Shown here piece by piece: positions 21,711 through 32,808 of a DNA stretch of 64,000 nucleotides (positions are counted from its first letter, which is position 1; every line of letters starts with the position of its first letter). Both the position numbers and the translations under genes were made by a program. The DNA comes from Euclidia mi (lineage: Eukaryota > Arthropoda > Insecta > Lepidoptera > Erebidae). Where the stretch lies: the NCBI GenBank assembly GCA_944739405.2, contig OX123182.2, positions 90,388,051 to 90,452,050 of the forward strand, in the 5' to 3' direction. Below the pieces are notes generated by a model. The model did no database searches, was not told the origin of the DNA, and was given only the letters and a program-made list of their open reading frames with translations.

Positions 21711-24700
21711 CTACTCACATCAAATCAAGACTGTAGATGCAACTTACCCTATATGACGACTAGTGCATAAAAAATAAGACTTCCACAATTTACACGAGTC
21801 ATCACCGCACGGCAACGCACGGCTTGCCACCTCTTAATTCGCTTACCTATACTTAAATAGTGACTAAACTTTTTATTTGCAGAGACTTTAGGTTTGAGTA
21901 CGTGTATTTTTTTAAAGGTCTACTCTTTTTGTGGCTTTGACTGGAAATGCAGTGTCGGTTCATGATCAGAGTAGTTTTGCATCTCAAACTGTTCTTTCTG
22001 CTCACATTCTTCTATCCCTGCATCTGCATCTGCATTTTCTCATCTTTTATAAAAGCATCATCAATCAATTTGCTTTCAAATCGTAGTCAACAATACATAG
22101 GTGAATATAATGCTACTATAGTAGGTGTTGAGGACGGCATTGATTCTGTGATTTGATCGACCACAATGCACTGACCTGAATCCAAGCGATATTTGATAAC
22201 AGCGCCAATCCACTGATGAATAATTAACTACAAACATAATTATGTACGTGTGCTATATGCTATATATTGTCTTTATTTAGGACTGCATAGATAACGCATT
22301 ATTCGAAGTCTCCACCTGGCCAATCTTGGAACAAACACAGATATTCGGTAGAAGCGCAAAAATCGGATCACGTTTACTTATAATAAAATTGCAGGACACT
22401 TTTTCTGTTGTATTTTGTATGGAAATATCTAACGTACCTTTAGCATTACATTGAAAATAGTATTGAGCACCACACTGAATATTGGCTCCGTATTTTCCAA
22501 GAATTCCCAATGCAACCCGCACATTATTTACATGGATGCATCTACCACTTTCCATAAAACTGCCATTTCTAAACTAATTGAAACACTAGCGAGCAGGTAA
22601 CCTTTCAAAAACCCTTAAAACCGCAAACACTCTAGTAGTGCTCTGACAATGACGACTGTTTGTGGAGTTGTATCGAAAATGTGTTTACCTTTTGTATCGC
22701 CATTCAGCGGTGGCGCTGGCTCAAAAACTTTAACGTGGACATGAATACGCTTTTAGAGGGCAGTGGCTGTTTGAATGCATCCGCCCGCTGTGGCCGGAAT
22801 AACTGGAGAAACATGATTTACTTTTAAAGTGAGACTCCAAGTTGAAGTAAACAGCGTGGAGTAAATATTGATGAGGTCGGTGCCTCTGATGAATGAACTT
22901 ACCGTTTAAGTGTTTAGTCTAGACTCAGTTCTTTAAAGATCGATGCGTTAATGTGCATTGTTCTTACGATAAAATATATGAAATTCTTATAGCGATACCT
23001 GACTTGCCGTTTGTAATGGATCTGCTAACTTGGACGAGTGACTGCTTGATTAGGCTCCTATAAAATGAGTAAGAGGCGGCAAGCCAACGCCACTAGCTTA
23101 AAAATGTTTAGTTACCAAATCTTCTAGCCATTTTAAGAGCCAAAAATAAACTCGGTAGAACACTACATACGACTGGAGGAATTTAAAAAATCTGTGTACA
23201 AAAACATGTACCTACATATCTCTCACATATTCAACCTTTAAGTTATAATAAGCAAACGTGTATCCGGTGCATGTCAACCACATTCCTCCGTCGACGTTTA
23301 TATCACACAAAAAGGACTAACGTAAGTACATAAATATACCGTATGATTTTAAAAAAATACTGAAAGCAGTGTCATTTTTGAGGACAACAAACAACAGTTG
23401 ATTGCGATTATCAAATATTTAACTTGCGGCATAACCACCAACACCACAAGAGACTCTACTGTTGAGAGACACTTATACTGTTGAGAGAGATAGCAAAGAG
23501 TAAAGGTAAAGTCAGTTTAGGAAAACAGAGCTTTATTTTCTTCCTTTCTTATGATGTCTGATGTTAATAACTTTAAAGTATGTTGTTTACTAATACGTAA
23601 CGATAATCCTGTGTTGTTCTATATAAGTAGAGCTCGAACCCACGAAAAGCTAATGCCGTCGGTTCCGTCTGTCATATAGATCTTTGACAGTCCTTATACA
23701 GAGTCAGTACCTCTGAGTAAACTAACACTAGTCAATACCATGGAATATAGCTAATGTTTGTGTTTCGGAGAGCATATAGGCAATCACTGGAATACAGCTA
23801 ATGTTTGGGTTTCGGAGAGTAAAAGCTAATAATATTCAGTGACATTCGGTTAGCCGGTGCAACCGTGATGACGTAATTTAACTGTCAACTGTCGTAAGCA
23901 TTGTAAAAGTAAAAATGCTACATCAAACACTAGTACTTTTACATTATTAATTCCATTAATATCCAGACGGAATATAAGACTAGTTTACACCCAAACTTGT
24001 GAGTTCCTTCATAAAACTAAGTTAGGTATAAAAATACGAAATATTTCGCGTACGCTCACTCATGATTTAATTTCCCTGAAAGTACGTCATTACCGTATGA
24101 AAATGTTGTAAACACAAGAGGTACATAGATCAAAGCTCACACTAATTTTGAATTCGTTAGTATTCAATCACAAATCTCGACAAAAGGCCCGCAACTAAAG
24201 GAAAGCAACATAAAACATCTGAATACAATTCCGTCGTTTGAAACATTCCGTTGTATGTGTAGTGTGATAATACACAATAAATATTTATAGTGCTATTGAA
24301 CAATGGAGAGAAATGAGGAGGAAACAAAGAGCCGTTCGTTTGCTTCGTACTGTGGAGCAATTCTTCAGACTGTGTTCAGGCGTCAGTTTTCAACGCTTTG
24401 TGACAAAGGCACAGCGCCGCGCACATTTTGTGAAGCACTCTGCTGTTCCTGGCTGTATAATTTCTCAGCATTATGCACGAAAAATGTGCAATACTCAAAA
24501 GGAATTATTTAGAACTGGCTGCTTTTATTTAGGAAGGTAGGAGTAATTTTGTTTTCGAAAGGCACACATAATTATTATGATTTATAAATAAATATACCTA
24601 CGCAACACACTTATTATTAATTATGTTATCAAATTGAGGCAGCTATGTATATCAGGAGTTATCATTTTATGATACCTGTATTACTTTGTACACATTGTTC

Positions 24701-24780
24701 AGGTGCTCTTTAGGTAATTTATTAATATCATACCATACGTGCGTTTACATGCTTAAAGTAATCTAAAATACAGAATAATG
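21711..24780. other. Non-coding; small tandem duplication at 23741-23820
   Basis: No recognised gene. A 92-codon minus-strand ORF (22277-22555) has an ATG but no motif or support. Near 23741-23820 the segment TAGCTAATGTTTGTG...TTTCGGAGAG is repeated once about 50 bp further on. Confidence 0.4.
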
Positions 24781-24839
24781 TTTAGCATAGTTTAAGGAAT
24801 GCACTCATGCAGTGTGTGCAACCCTTAAGCTATGCTAAA
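24781..24839. other. Pre-miRNA-like hairpin
   Basis: TTTAGCATAGTTTAAGG (24781-24797) pairs with 24823-24839 over 17 positions with one G-U. A 2x2 internal loop, a further 5-bp stem (TGCAC/GTGCA) and an 11-base loop follow. Size and shape resemble a microRNA precursor, but it could equally be a small foldback repeat. Confidence 0.35.
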
Positions 24840-25383
24840 GCTCCTTACTCACATACAGTTTTATTTGATCGAGCCAGACTCGAAGGCTCGCTTAGAGTAA
24901 AATTACAGTGTATTTGACGTCATCGAGCTGTGAGTTTTGCATTCCTCACGTTGATTTTTACCCGTTTTCGAGTAAAACTATTGAGTAAAACCGTGTGTCA
25001 GTACTGAGCATTATACACTGTTATGGCAATATAATATACTTAGCTTCCAATATTTAATGAAACATTTACAAATTGTAAATATTTTGAACTAAATAGCCCA
25101 AATAAAGATTATAAATATGTGGATATTAAAATCCCATTTAGTGTGGAGTGTGTACTTATCGTTGTCCGAGCACAATAATGTAAATACCTATACATATTTG
25201 AAGGAGGCATTTTCCGGAGGATTTCCCCTGCGTACCCGGCTGTATGTTACGGAAACCACCGCGATGTTCGACTGCGGCGAGCCTAATGGCCTCTATTCAG
25301 GACAGCGACGAGTGACACTTGGGGAGGAACGCTCATTGTTGGTTACGCAGTCGGCCACTCGCAGACGATGGTGTAAACACCAC
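24840..25383. other. Non-coding, nothing firm
   Basis: 25200-25380 is GC-richer and lies in a 153-codon frame (25117-25578), but the downstream part of that frame belongs to the duplicated block D1 and is not conserved as coding in D2. Confidence 0.4.
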
Positions 25384-26059
25384 ATAATACAACTTTTTGT
25401 ACACTTTTCGAGTCACCAAAAGATAAGGTTTGCGCGCTCTCGTCTCTTGGGGGACGCGATAATATCGGGGAAGCAACACTTTATAAGACACGTCGGGGTG
25501 TTTTCTTTTTGTTTTACGGTATTTAAAATTGCGTCAACGTTTGTTAAATTAAGGTTTTCAATATATTTGGATAAATAAATTTAATTTTGTCATTTTCTTG
25601 AATTATTTATCTATATTACTGATATGAATGAGACAAGTTTCAGTTAAGATTATGATCATAACATTTATCTACTTACTTGTTTCTCAATACGATACTTTAA
25701 TATGCCAAACTCACTAGTGCCTTAAATTTTAAACTATATGAGATAATGTCGTCTATCAGTTTTACATTGTAGAGACTGATATTTCTTTGAGGGAAATATA
25801 CTAATATTTATCTTAAAGATTTTTTCATCTGTAACTCAGTCCAAGAATTGGCTCAAAGAGGTGATTTATCGGTCGCTAAACATGATCTGATGACTGCGTG
25901 AGCTTATTTTTTTAGCAGTAATTGTATGTAAACTAGCTTTTGGACAGCAACGCGATAGTGTTAGTCGAGTGTAAACTCTTACGCGCTCAAAACAGTAGAT
26001 ATTGTGATTGAAATACACTGGTTTGCGCAAATTGTTTCCTCTAACATAATATGTATGCA

Positions 26060-26119
26060 TAGACAAATTATATTATTGGTCTCGCTCTGTATAGCGAAGC
26101 GATACCAATAATTTGTCTA
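26060..26119. mobile_element. 60-bp foldback insertion, only in D1
   Basis: Both ends read TAGACAAATTAT inward, and pairing continues to ATTGGT with a 3-base offset, so nearly the whole insert is a hairpin. D2 lacks it: there ATATGTATGTATGTG runs straight through. Confidence 0.7.
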
Positions 26120-26291
26120 GGTATGTATGTATGTGTAATCAACTTATCACACTGATTGCCACAGATTACCTACATCTTACGTCTTATATCTACATTATAT
26201 CATACAAAGCGATGAACTGAACCGCTTGAGTTGTAGAGATCATTTCAAGAAATATTCTTGAAATGATCTCTATATATATATATACTAATCA

Positions 26292-26455
26292 CTAGAGGAT
26301 GCCCTCAGCTACGCCCGCACATTGGTAGGAAGTTTGGGCTATCCCTTTATAGTGCCTCCAAGAAACATATACATGCCAAATTTCAGCTTTTTGTGCCCAA
26401 TGGTTTGGTTGTGCGTTGCCAGTCAGTAATTCAAGGATTTTACATATACAGATTA
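26292..26455 (-). repeat. (TGAC)-cored short repeat, copy b (in D1)
   Basis: Minus-strand copy of the repeat described at 18451, with degenerate core. It starts at CTAGAGGATGCCC. The D2 equivalent is 29431-29605. Confidence 0.7.
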
Positions 26456-27296
26456 GAATGTATAGTTGATTTTCAGAAACGTTATATTGGTAGGGTATAG
26501 AAGCGTGAACATTATATTGAAATAAATAATTTAAGAGCGAAGACGAGTAAGAACAGGAACTATTTATCATGTATAGTGTCAAACGTGTTTGTATTTTATT
26601 TCTATCGGTGATCGACGATCAAGCAGCCCACATAACGGCATTCTTCTAGGTTGTACTCTCTAAGCGTAACTAAAGCAATGTCAATAGTAGAATTACGACG
26701 TACAACTAAAATATTAAGGTTCGATGGTTGGCTAACAAAAAGTAATAAGTCAGAAAAATTGTTTGTCGATAAACTCAGCACCCAAAAGTAAATAGATCTA
26801 TAGACTGCAAATACAACCACACAACCATCGAAGCAACCTCATTTATAACACAGAAAGCAATCCAAGCAGAACGCGTGCTCTCAACAAGGTGGAGTAGGTA
26901 CCACAGAGATGCTATACGGTCATAATGTATTCACTACGTAGCTATAAATTGAAACAATTGGATTCGTTCGTGCCAGAAATATTACGTGGCATTGGCAACT
27001 TGGGGGGAGATCGCGCTCATTCTTACAATAAGAACGAAGGTTATGTAAGTTTCTGAATTTATATATTCAAACACCTGTCAATAAATCAATCACAATCAAC
27101 TTTATGAAGAACAGAGTTCTATTTGACTTACATTAAATTATCTAAATAGACGTTTAGATACATAAACCTAGCTAAGGTCTACGTAGGTGCGTTCGTATTA
27201 CCTAATGTGCGGTGTTTATAAGAAGTAAAGAAAGGTTTATTCAATCAAAGATATCAATGATACTCAGATTTTCTAAATGTTTTCAGATAGAGAAAC

Positions 27297-27590
27297 AAAC
27301 TTTTTACTTATTTGGTCGACGTTTGTATGGAAAACCATCACAGCACTTGGCGCGAAACCTCCTTCGCCTATGAGAAGTCCATAGTCCACCACGCTGACCT
27401 CCAACGGGTTGGCAGACATCCAAATTCCTTTCGAAACATTATGGAGAAATCTCATACATGCAAGATTTTTCACTATGTTTTCTTTCAACGTTTGGCAAGC
27501 GATAAACAATTACAAAAATAAGTTCATAGGTGTTTAGGAATGTATGTAAAGTCTCCCGTAACAGACGCGGGGGCTGTGTAAAAATGGGTA
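27297..27590. repeat. Tract perfectly identical between D1 and D2 (also 30517-30810)
   Basis: 294 bp without a difference, while the flanks of the two copies differ often. It contains CACGCTGACC...GGTTGGCAGAC and TCACTATGTTTTC, motifs I associate with a degenerate lepidopteran SINE body on this strand. The overlapping ORFs on both strands look like by-products and not genes. Confidence 0.6.
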
Positions 27591-28060
27591 TAATAAAAAA
27601 TGACATGACCTGAAAAGTTACGCATACGGTAATGACCAAGTCAGCGACTAAAAAGTACGAGGTACGTTTCTCATAATAGAATTGTATGAGTATAACTTTT
27701 ATAACAGGCAAACGTGACAGTAGATTAAGTGCCTACGTTTAACTTGAATATTTTATTCCTACTTCTTTCAAGCCACGTTTTAGGTGTAATGTAAATATTA
27801 TCTGACTTTGTTCAGTAATCTGTCTTGTAATTTTTTCCTACTGTGGTGTGTAAATGGAGATCCAGGTTTCTGACCTAAGTAGACAGGCTACGAATAAAAG
27901 TATAAATCACTGTAACTAGAAGTGGGACTGACCTGTTCATCTAGACTCTTGCTGTCGTCTATTGGTAAGTGATGCACACTGCTACGCCGGTGGTCTTGGG
28001 TTCATTTTCCACCCTTGTTAAAATTATGGGATAGATTTGTGCTGTGTCTGGATATAATTT

Positions 28061-28273
28061 TTTTTTATTTATAGACTCACGCCTGTATCGCCGAAGGGGT
28101 AGGCAGAGGTGTAATATTACACCCACAGTTCGCCAGGAATTTTTAGGTCCCACGTAATAGGGGGCGAGCCTATTGCCGTACCGGGCACATTACGAGACTT
28201 CGTGCTGCTACTGAGAATTTCCTAACGGAAAAACCCAATAACACTTTGCCCGACCCGGGAATCGAACCCGAGA
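28061..28273 (-). repeat. SINE (family S2), 5'-truncated, in D1
   Basis: Minus-strand SINE starting at its B box (GGTTCGATTCCCGGG) and ending in CCTACCCCTTCGGCGA, CAGGCGTGAGTCTAT and an A-rich tail. It is flanked by the 13-bp target duplication CTGGATATAATTT (28048-28060 and 28274-28286). The right inverted-repeat arm (about 40080) carries the empty site. The A-box half is missing. Confidence 0.85.
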
Positions 28274-29430
28274 CTGGATATAATTTATCATGTTTATCTC
28301 TGTATGATCCACAAATTGATGATAAAGTGGCAGATTTCTAAGACGAAGGATATTGATCTACGTTACTTCAAAATTCATGTCATTAAAGATACTGCTAAAA
28401 TCATAGTGCGGATTTGACGAATCTCTTCATAGTCTCACTTCATTTTGATATTTAGTTAATAATGCAACAAATGTATTAAAACATTTAGGTACATAGGTAT
28501 ACTTAGGTAGTTTAAATATCTGGTAGGTACTAACACTAGTAAATACACAATCAACTCTCGTATGGAATTCAACATTCAAACAATTGATTACGGTCTTTAT
28601 AATAAAACTAGAGGAAGCACGCGGCTACGACCGCACATTTCTTTAATTTACCCGCTTACACAATACAGTCTTTTGTACACTTTTCGAGTCACCAAAAGAT
28701 AAGGTTTGCGCGCTCTCGTCTCTTGGGGGACGCGATAATATCGGGGAAGCAACACTTTATAAAACACGTCGCCGTGTTTTTATTTATTTTAATGTATTTA
28801 AAATTGCAACAGAGTTTGTTAAATTAAGGTTTTCCATATATTTGGATAAATGAATGTAATTTTGTCATTTTCTTGAATTATTTATCTATATTACTGATAT
28901 GAATGAGACAAGTTTCAGTTAAGATTATGATCATAATATTTATCTTCTTACTTTTTTCTCAATGTGATACTTGAATATGCCAAACTCACTAGTGCCTTAA
29001 ATTTTACCCTATATGAGAGAATGTCGTCTATCAGTTTTACGTTGTAAAGACTGATATTTGTTTGAGGGAAATATATTTATCTTTAAGATTTTCTAATCTG
29101 AAACCCAGTCCAAGAATTGGCTCAAGATCTGATGCAACTGCATGACCTTATTTTTATTTGCAGTACTTGTATGTAAACTAGCTTTTGGACACGCGATAGT
29201 GTTAGTCGTGTGTAAACTCTTACGCGCTCAAAACAGTAGATATTGGTATTGAAATACACTGGTTTGCGCAAATAGTTTCTTCTAACATAATATGTATGTA
29301 TGTGTAATCAACTTATCACACTGATTGCCACAGATTACATATAACGTCTTAGCTCTACGTTATATAATACAAAGCGATGAACTGAACCAATTGAGTTGTA
29401 GAGATAATTTCAAGAATATTATACTAATCA

Positions 29431-29605
29431 CTAGCGAATGCCCGTAGCTAAGCCGGCACATAGGTAGGAAGTTCGGGCAATCCCTTTTTAGTACCCCTAC
29501 GGTCCCCAAGAAACATACATGCCAAATTTCAGCTTCTTGCGCCCAATAGTTTTGGCTATAGCGTGTCTTTCAGTCAGTCAGTAACGCAAGGATTTTACAT
29601 ATACA
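29431..29605 (-). repeat. (TGAC)-cored short repeat, copy d (in D2)
   Basis: Well-preserved minus-strand copy: CTAGCGAATGCCCG at one end, TCAGTCAGTCAGTAACGC at the other. Confidence 0.75.
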
Positions 29606-31210
29606 GATTAAAATGTATAGTTGATTATAGAAACTTTATATTGGGAGGCGACGGCAACGTAAACATTTACATAAATATTATCAGATCGAAGACGAGTAGA
29701 ATTAAGAATAGGAACAATTTATCATGTATCGTGTCAAACGTGTGTATATAGTTACTATTCGATCTGCTAATATTTTAATTCTATCGGTGATAGACGACCC
29801 AGCAGCCCATATAACGGCAAGGGGGTTGTTCTAGGCTGTACTCTCTAAGCGTAACTAAAGCAATATCCATTGTAGAATTATGACGTAAAACTAAGATAAT
29901 AAGGTTCGATGGTTGACTAACAAATAGTAATAACAAGTCAGTTGTCTTCTAAGAAAAAAAGAGAAGAAAAATTGTTTGTCGATAAGCTCTGCACACAAAA
30001 GTAAATAGATCTTTAGACTGCAAATACAACCTCACGACCATCGAAGCAACCTCATTTATAACACACGAAGCAATCCAAGCAGAACGCGTGCTCTCAACAA
30101 GGTGGAGTAGGTACCACGGAGGTGCTATACGATCATAATGTATTCACTACGTTGCGCGTAGCTACAAATTGAAACAATTGGATTCGTTCATGCCAGAAAT
30201 ATTACGTGGCATTGGCAACTTGACGGGAGACCGCGCTCTTTCTTGCAGTAAGAACGAAAGTTATGTAAGTTTCTGAATTCATATATTCAAACACGTGCCA
30301 ATAAATCAATCACAATGAACTTCATGAAGAACAGGATTCTGTTTGACTTACATTAAATAATCTGAATAGACGTTTAGATACATATACCTACCTAAGGTCT
30401 ACGTAGGTGCGTTCGTAATGCCTAATGTGCGGTGTTTATAAGAAGTAAAGAAAGGTTTATTCAATCAAAGATATCAATGATACTCAGATTTTCTAAATGT
30501 TTTCAAATAGAGAAACGAACTTTTTACTTATTTGGTCGACGTTTGTATGGAAAACCATCACAGCACTTGGCGCGAAACCTCCTTCGCCTATGAGAAGTCC
30601 ATAGTCCACCACGCTGACCTCCAACGGGTTGGCAGACATCCAAATTCCTTTCGAAACATTATGGAGAAATCTCATACATGCAAGATTTTTCACTATGTTT
30701 TCTTTCAACGTTTGGCAAGCGATAAACAATTACAAAAATAAGTTCATAGGTGTTTAGGAATGTATGTAAAGTCTCCCGTAACAGACGCGGGGGCTGTGTA
30801 AAAATGGGTAAAATAAAAAATATCATGACCTAAAAAGTTACGCATACGGTAATGACCATGTCAACGACTAAAAAGTACGAGGTACGTTTTTCATAATAGA
30901 ATTGTATGAGTATAACTTTTATTACGGGCAAACGTGACAGTAGATTAAGTGCCTACGTTTAACTTGAATATTTTATTCCTACTTCTTTCAGGCCACGTTT
31001 TAGGTGTAATGTAAGTATTATCTGACTTTGTTCAGTAATCTGTCTTGTACTTTTTATCCTATTGTGGTGTATAAATGGAGATCCAGTTTTCTGACCTAAG
31101 TAGATAGGTTACGAATACAAGTATAAATCATTGTAACTAGAAGTGGGACTGACCTGTTCATCTAGACTCTTGCTGTAGTCTATTGGTAAGTGATGCACAC
31201 TGCTACGCCG

Positions 31211-31991
31211 CACGTTGGGCTGAAAAATCAAAATGTGGACTTCAAAAACAAGTCTCTTAGCCCCTCTAAGAGACTTGTTTTTGGATTCTACTAATGAAAA
31301 CAATATTTTTTTATTCTTTGACTTTTTTTGATAAAGTACATACTTACCGATATAAAATTGTTTGAAGTTTGTATGAAACTAGTAGAAAATAAAAAAAAAG
31401 AAATCGATTTTTTTATACTACCACTGTTAACAAGTCAATACAACAAAACTGAAACAATAAAATATCCACGCCACCCATTACAGGTCACGACATATCTTTC
31501 TCGGAATTTTGACAAAATCAGGTAAACTAATAAATTTTTACAGATATATGACTAATGATGATTTTTTCAAGTGTAGCAAGTGGATTAGGCCTACTGGGGA
31601 TACCACATTAAAAAAAACGCGCCTAATATTTAACCTCTCTGGGTGGTGTCGAATAAAAGATAAAAAAAAATATTACCGCCAAAACGCAAAAAAACGCAGT
31701 TCGCGATATAGTGCATAAAATAGCCAAAAAATATCTTCTATCATAAACTTTCATTGTTTTCTTAACATAGTTTAAGAATTACGAACAATTCTCATTTTAT
31801 TGTTTCTTCCATACAAAAAATTCTTTAAAATTAAATAACTCAAAAAACACGCGTTTAATAAAAAAAATTGTATTTATAATTTTGAGTTGTATTTGATCAT
31901 AGAATCCAAAAATGGAATTAGTTTATTTATATTCCACTTTAGTTTTTTCGAAATCCCTAAGTCCACTAGAGAACTTTTTCAGCCCACCGTA
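31211..31991. mobile_element. Non-autonomous Transib-like element in D2
   Basis: A 781-bp insertion absent from D1 and from the right arm. The left end is CACGTTGGGCTGAAAAA; the right end read inward is TACGGTGGGCTGAAAAA. The target duplication is CGCCG (31206-31210 and 31992-31996), matching the 5-bp CGNCG target typical of Transib transposons. Inside the left end is a perfect 18-bp hairpin (31243-31260 with 31266-31283). There is no transposase; the interior is AT-rich. Confidence 0.75.
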
Positions 31992-32067
31992 CGCCGGTGG
32001 TCTTGGGTTCATTTTCCACCCTTGTTAAAATTATGGGATAGATTTGTGCTGTGTCTGGATATAATTT

Positions 32068-32284
32068 TTTTTTTATTTATAGACTCGCGACGCCTGTATT
32101 CCCGAAGGTGTAGGCAGAGGTGTAATATTACACCCACATTTCGCCAGGAATTTTTAGGTCCCACGTAATAGGGGGCGAGCCTATTGCCGTACCGGGCACA
32201 TTACGAGACTTCGTGCTGCTACTGAGAATTTCCTAACGGAAAAACCCAATAACACTTTGCCCGACCCGGGAATCGAACCCGAGA
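32068..32284 (-). repeat. SINE (family S2), 5'-truncated, in D2
   Basis: Same insertion as at 28061-28273, with the identical 13-bp flank repeats (32055-32067 and 32285-32297). It was therefore present before the tandem duplication. Confidence 0.85.
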
Positions 32285-32643
32285 CTGGATATAATTTATC
32301 ATGTTTATCTCTGTATGAACCACAAATTGATGTTAAAGTGGCAGGTTTCTAAGACTCTAGTTTCATTATTAAGGATATTGATCTACGTTACTTCAAAATT
32401 CATGTCATTAAAGATACTGCTAAAATCATCGTGTGGATTTGACAAATCTCTTCATAGTCTCGCTTCATTTTGATATTTAGTTAATAATGCAACAAATGTA
32501 TTAAAACATTTAGGTACATAGGTATTAAATTAAAACATTTAGGTAGTTTAAATATCTGGTAGGTACTAACACTAGTAAATACACAATCAACTCTCGTATG
32601 GAATTCAACATTCAAACAATTGATTACGGTCTTTATAATAAAA

Positions 32644-32808
32644 CTAGCGGAAGCACGCGGCTACGCCCGCACATTTCTTTAATTTACCCGCTTTTCCCAA
32701 TCCCCTAACATACATGCCAAATTTCAGATTATTGCGTCAGGATCGTTTCGGCTGTAGCTTGTCTGTCAGTCAGTCAGTAACGCAAGCATTTTATATATAC
32801 AGATTAAA
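32644..32808 (-). repeat. (TGAC)-cored short repeat, copy e
   Basis: Minus-strand copy with TCAGTCAGTCAGTAACGC near its right end; it ends at TATATATACAGATT. The right-arm counterpart is 39533-39747, where a MITE is inserted at the junction. A truncated copy (28605-28656) marks the end of D1. Confidence 0.8.

Larger units (their letters stand above)
25384..28656 (+). repeat. Tandem segmental duplication, copy D1
   Basis: Collinear with 28662-32697 over its whole length, with many substitutions and small indels. Shared landmarks are TGTACACTTTTCGAGTCACC at the start, a (TGAC)-cored repeat, a SINE-type 294-bp identical tract, a minus-strand SINE with the same 13-bp target duplication, and an end inside a second (TGAC)-cored repeat. 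D1 alone has a 60-bp foldback insertion and an extra inverted duplication. No gene is recognised in it. Confidence 0.9.
28662..32697 (+). repeat. Tandem segmental duplication, copy D2
   Basis: Second copy of D1. It is about 780 bp longer because of a Transib-like insertion at 31211-31991. Its outer half also forms the outer part of the left arm of the inverted repeat (see 30650-34872). Confidence 0.9.

Noticed and set aside
22277..22555. 92-codon minus-strand ORF with an ATG
   Set aside because: No recognisable domain, no neighbouring exons and no second copy; support is too weak for a gene.
25117..25578. 153-codon plus-strand ORF
   Set aside because: Its second half lies in the duplicated block D1, and the D2 copy does not keep the frame; no domain is recognised.
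27273..27521. Overlapping ORFs on both strands, repeated in D2
   Set aside because: Their identity follows from a DNA tract identical on both strands that resembles a SINE body; nothing indicates a coding constraint.
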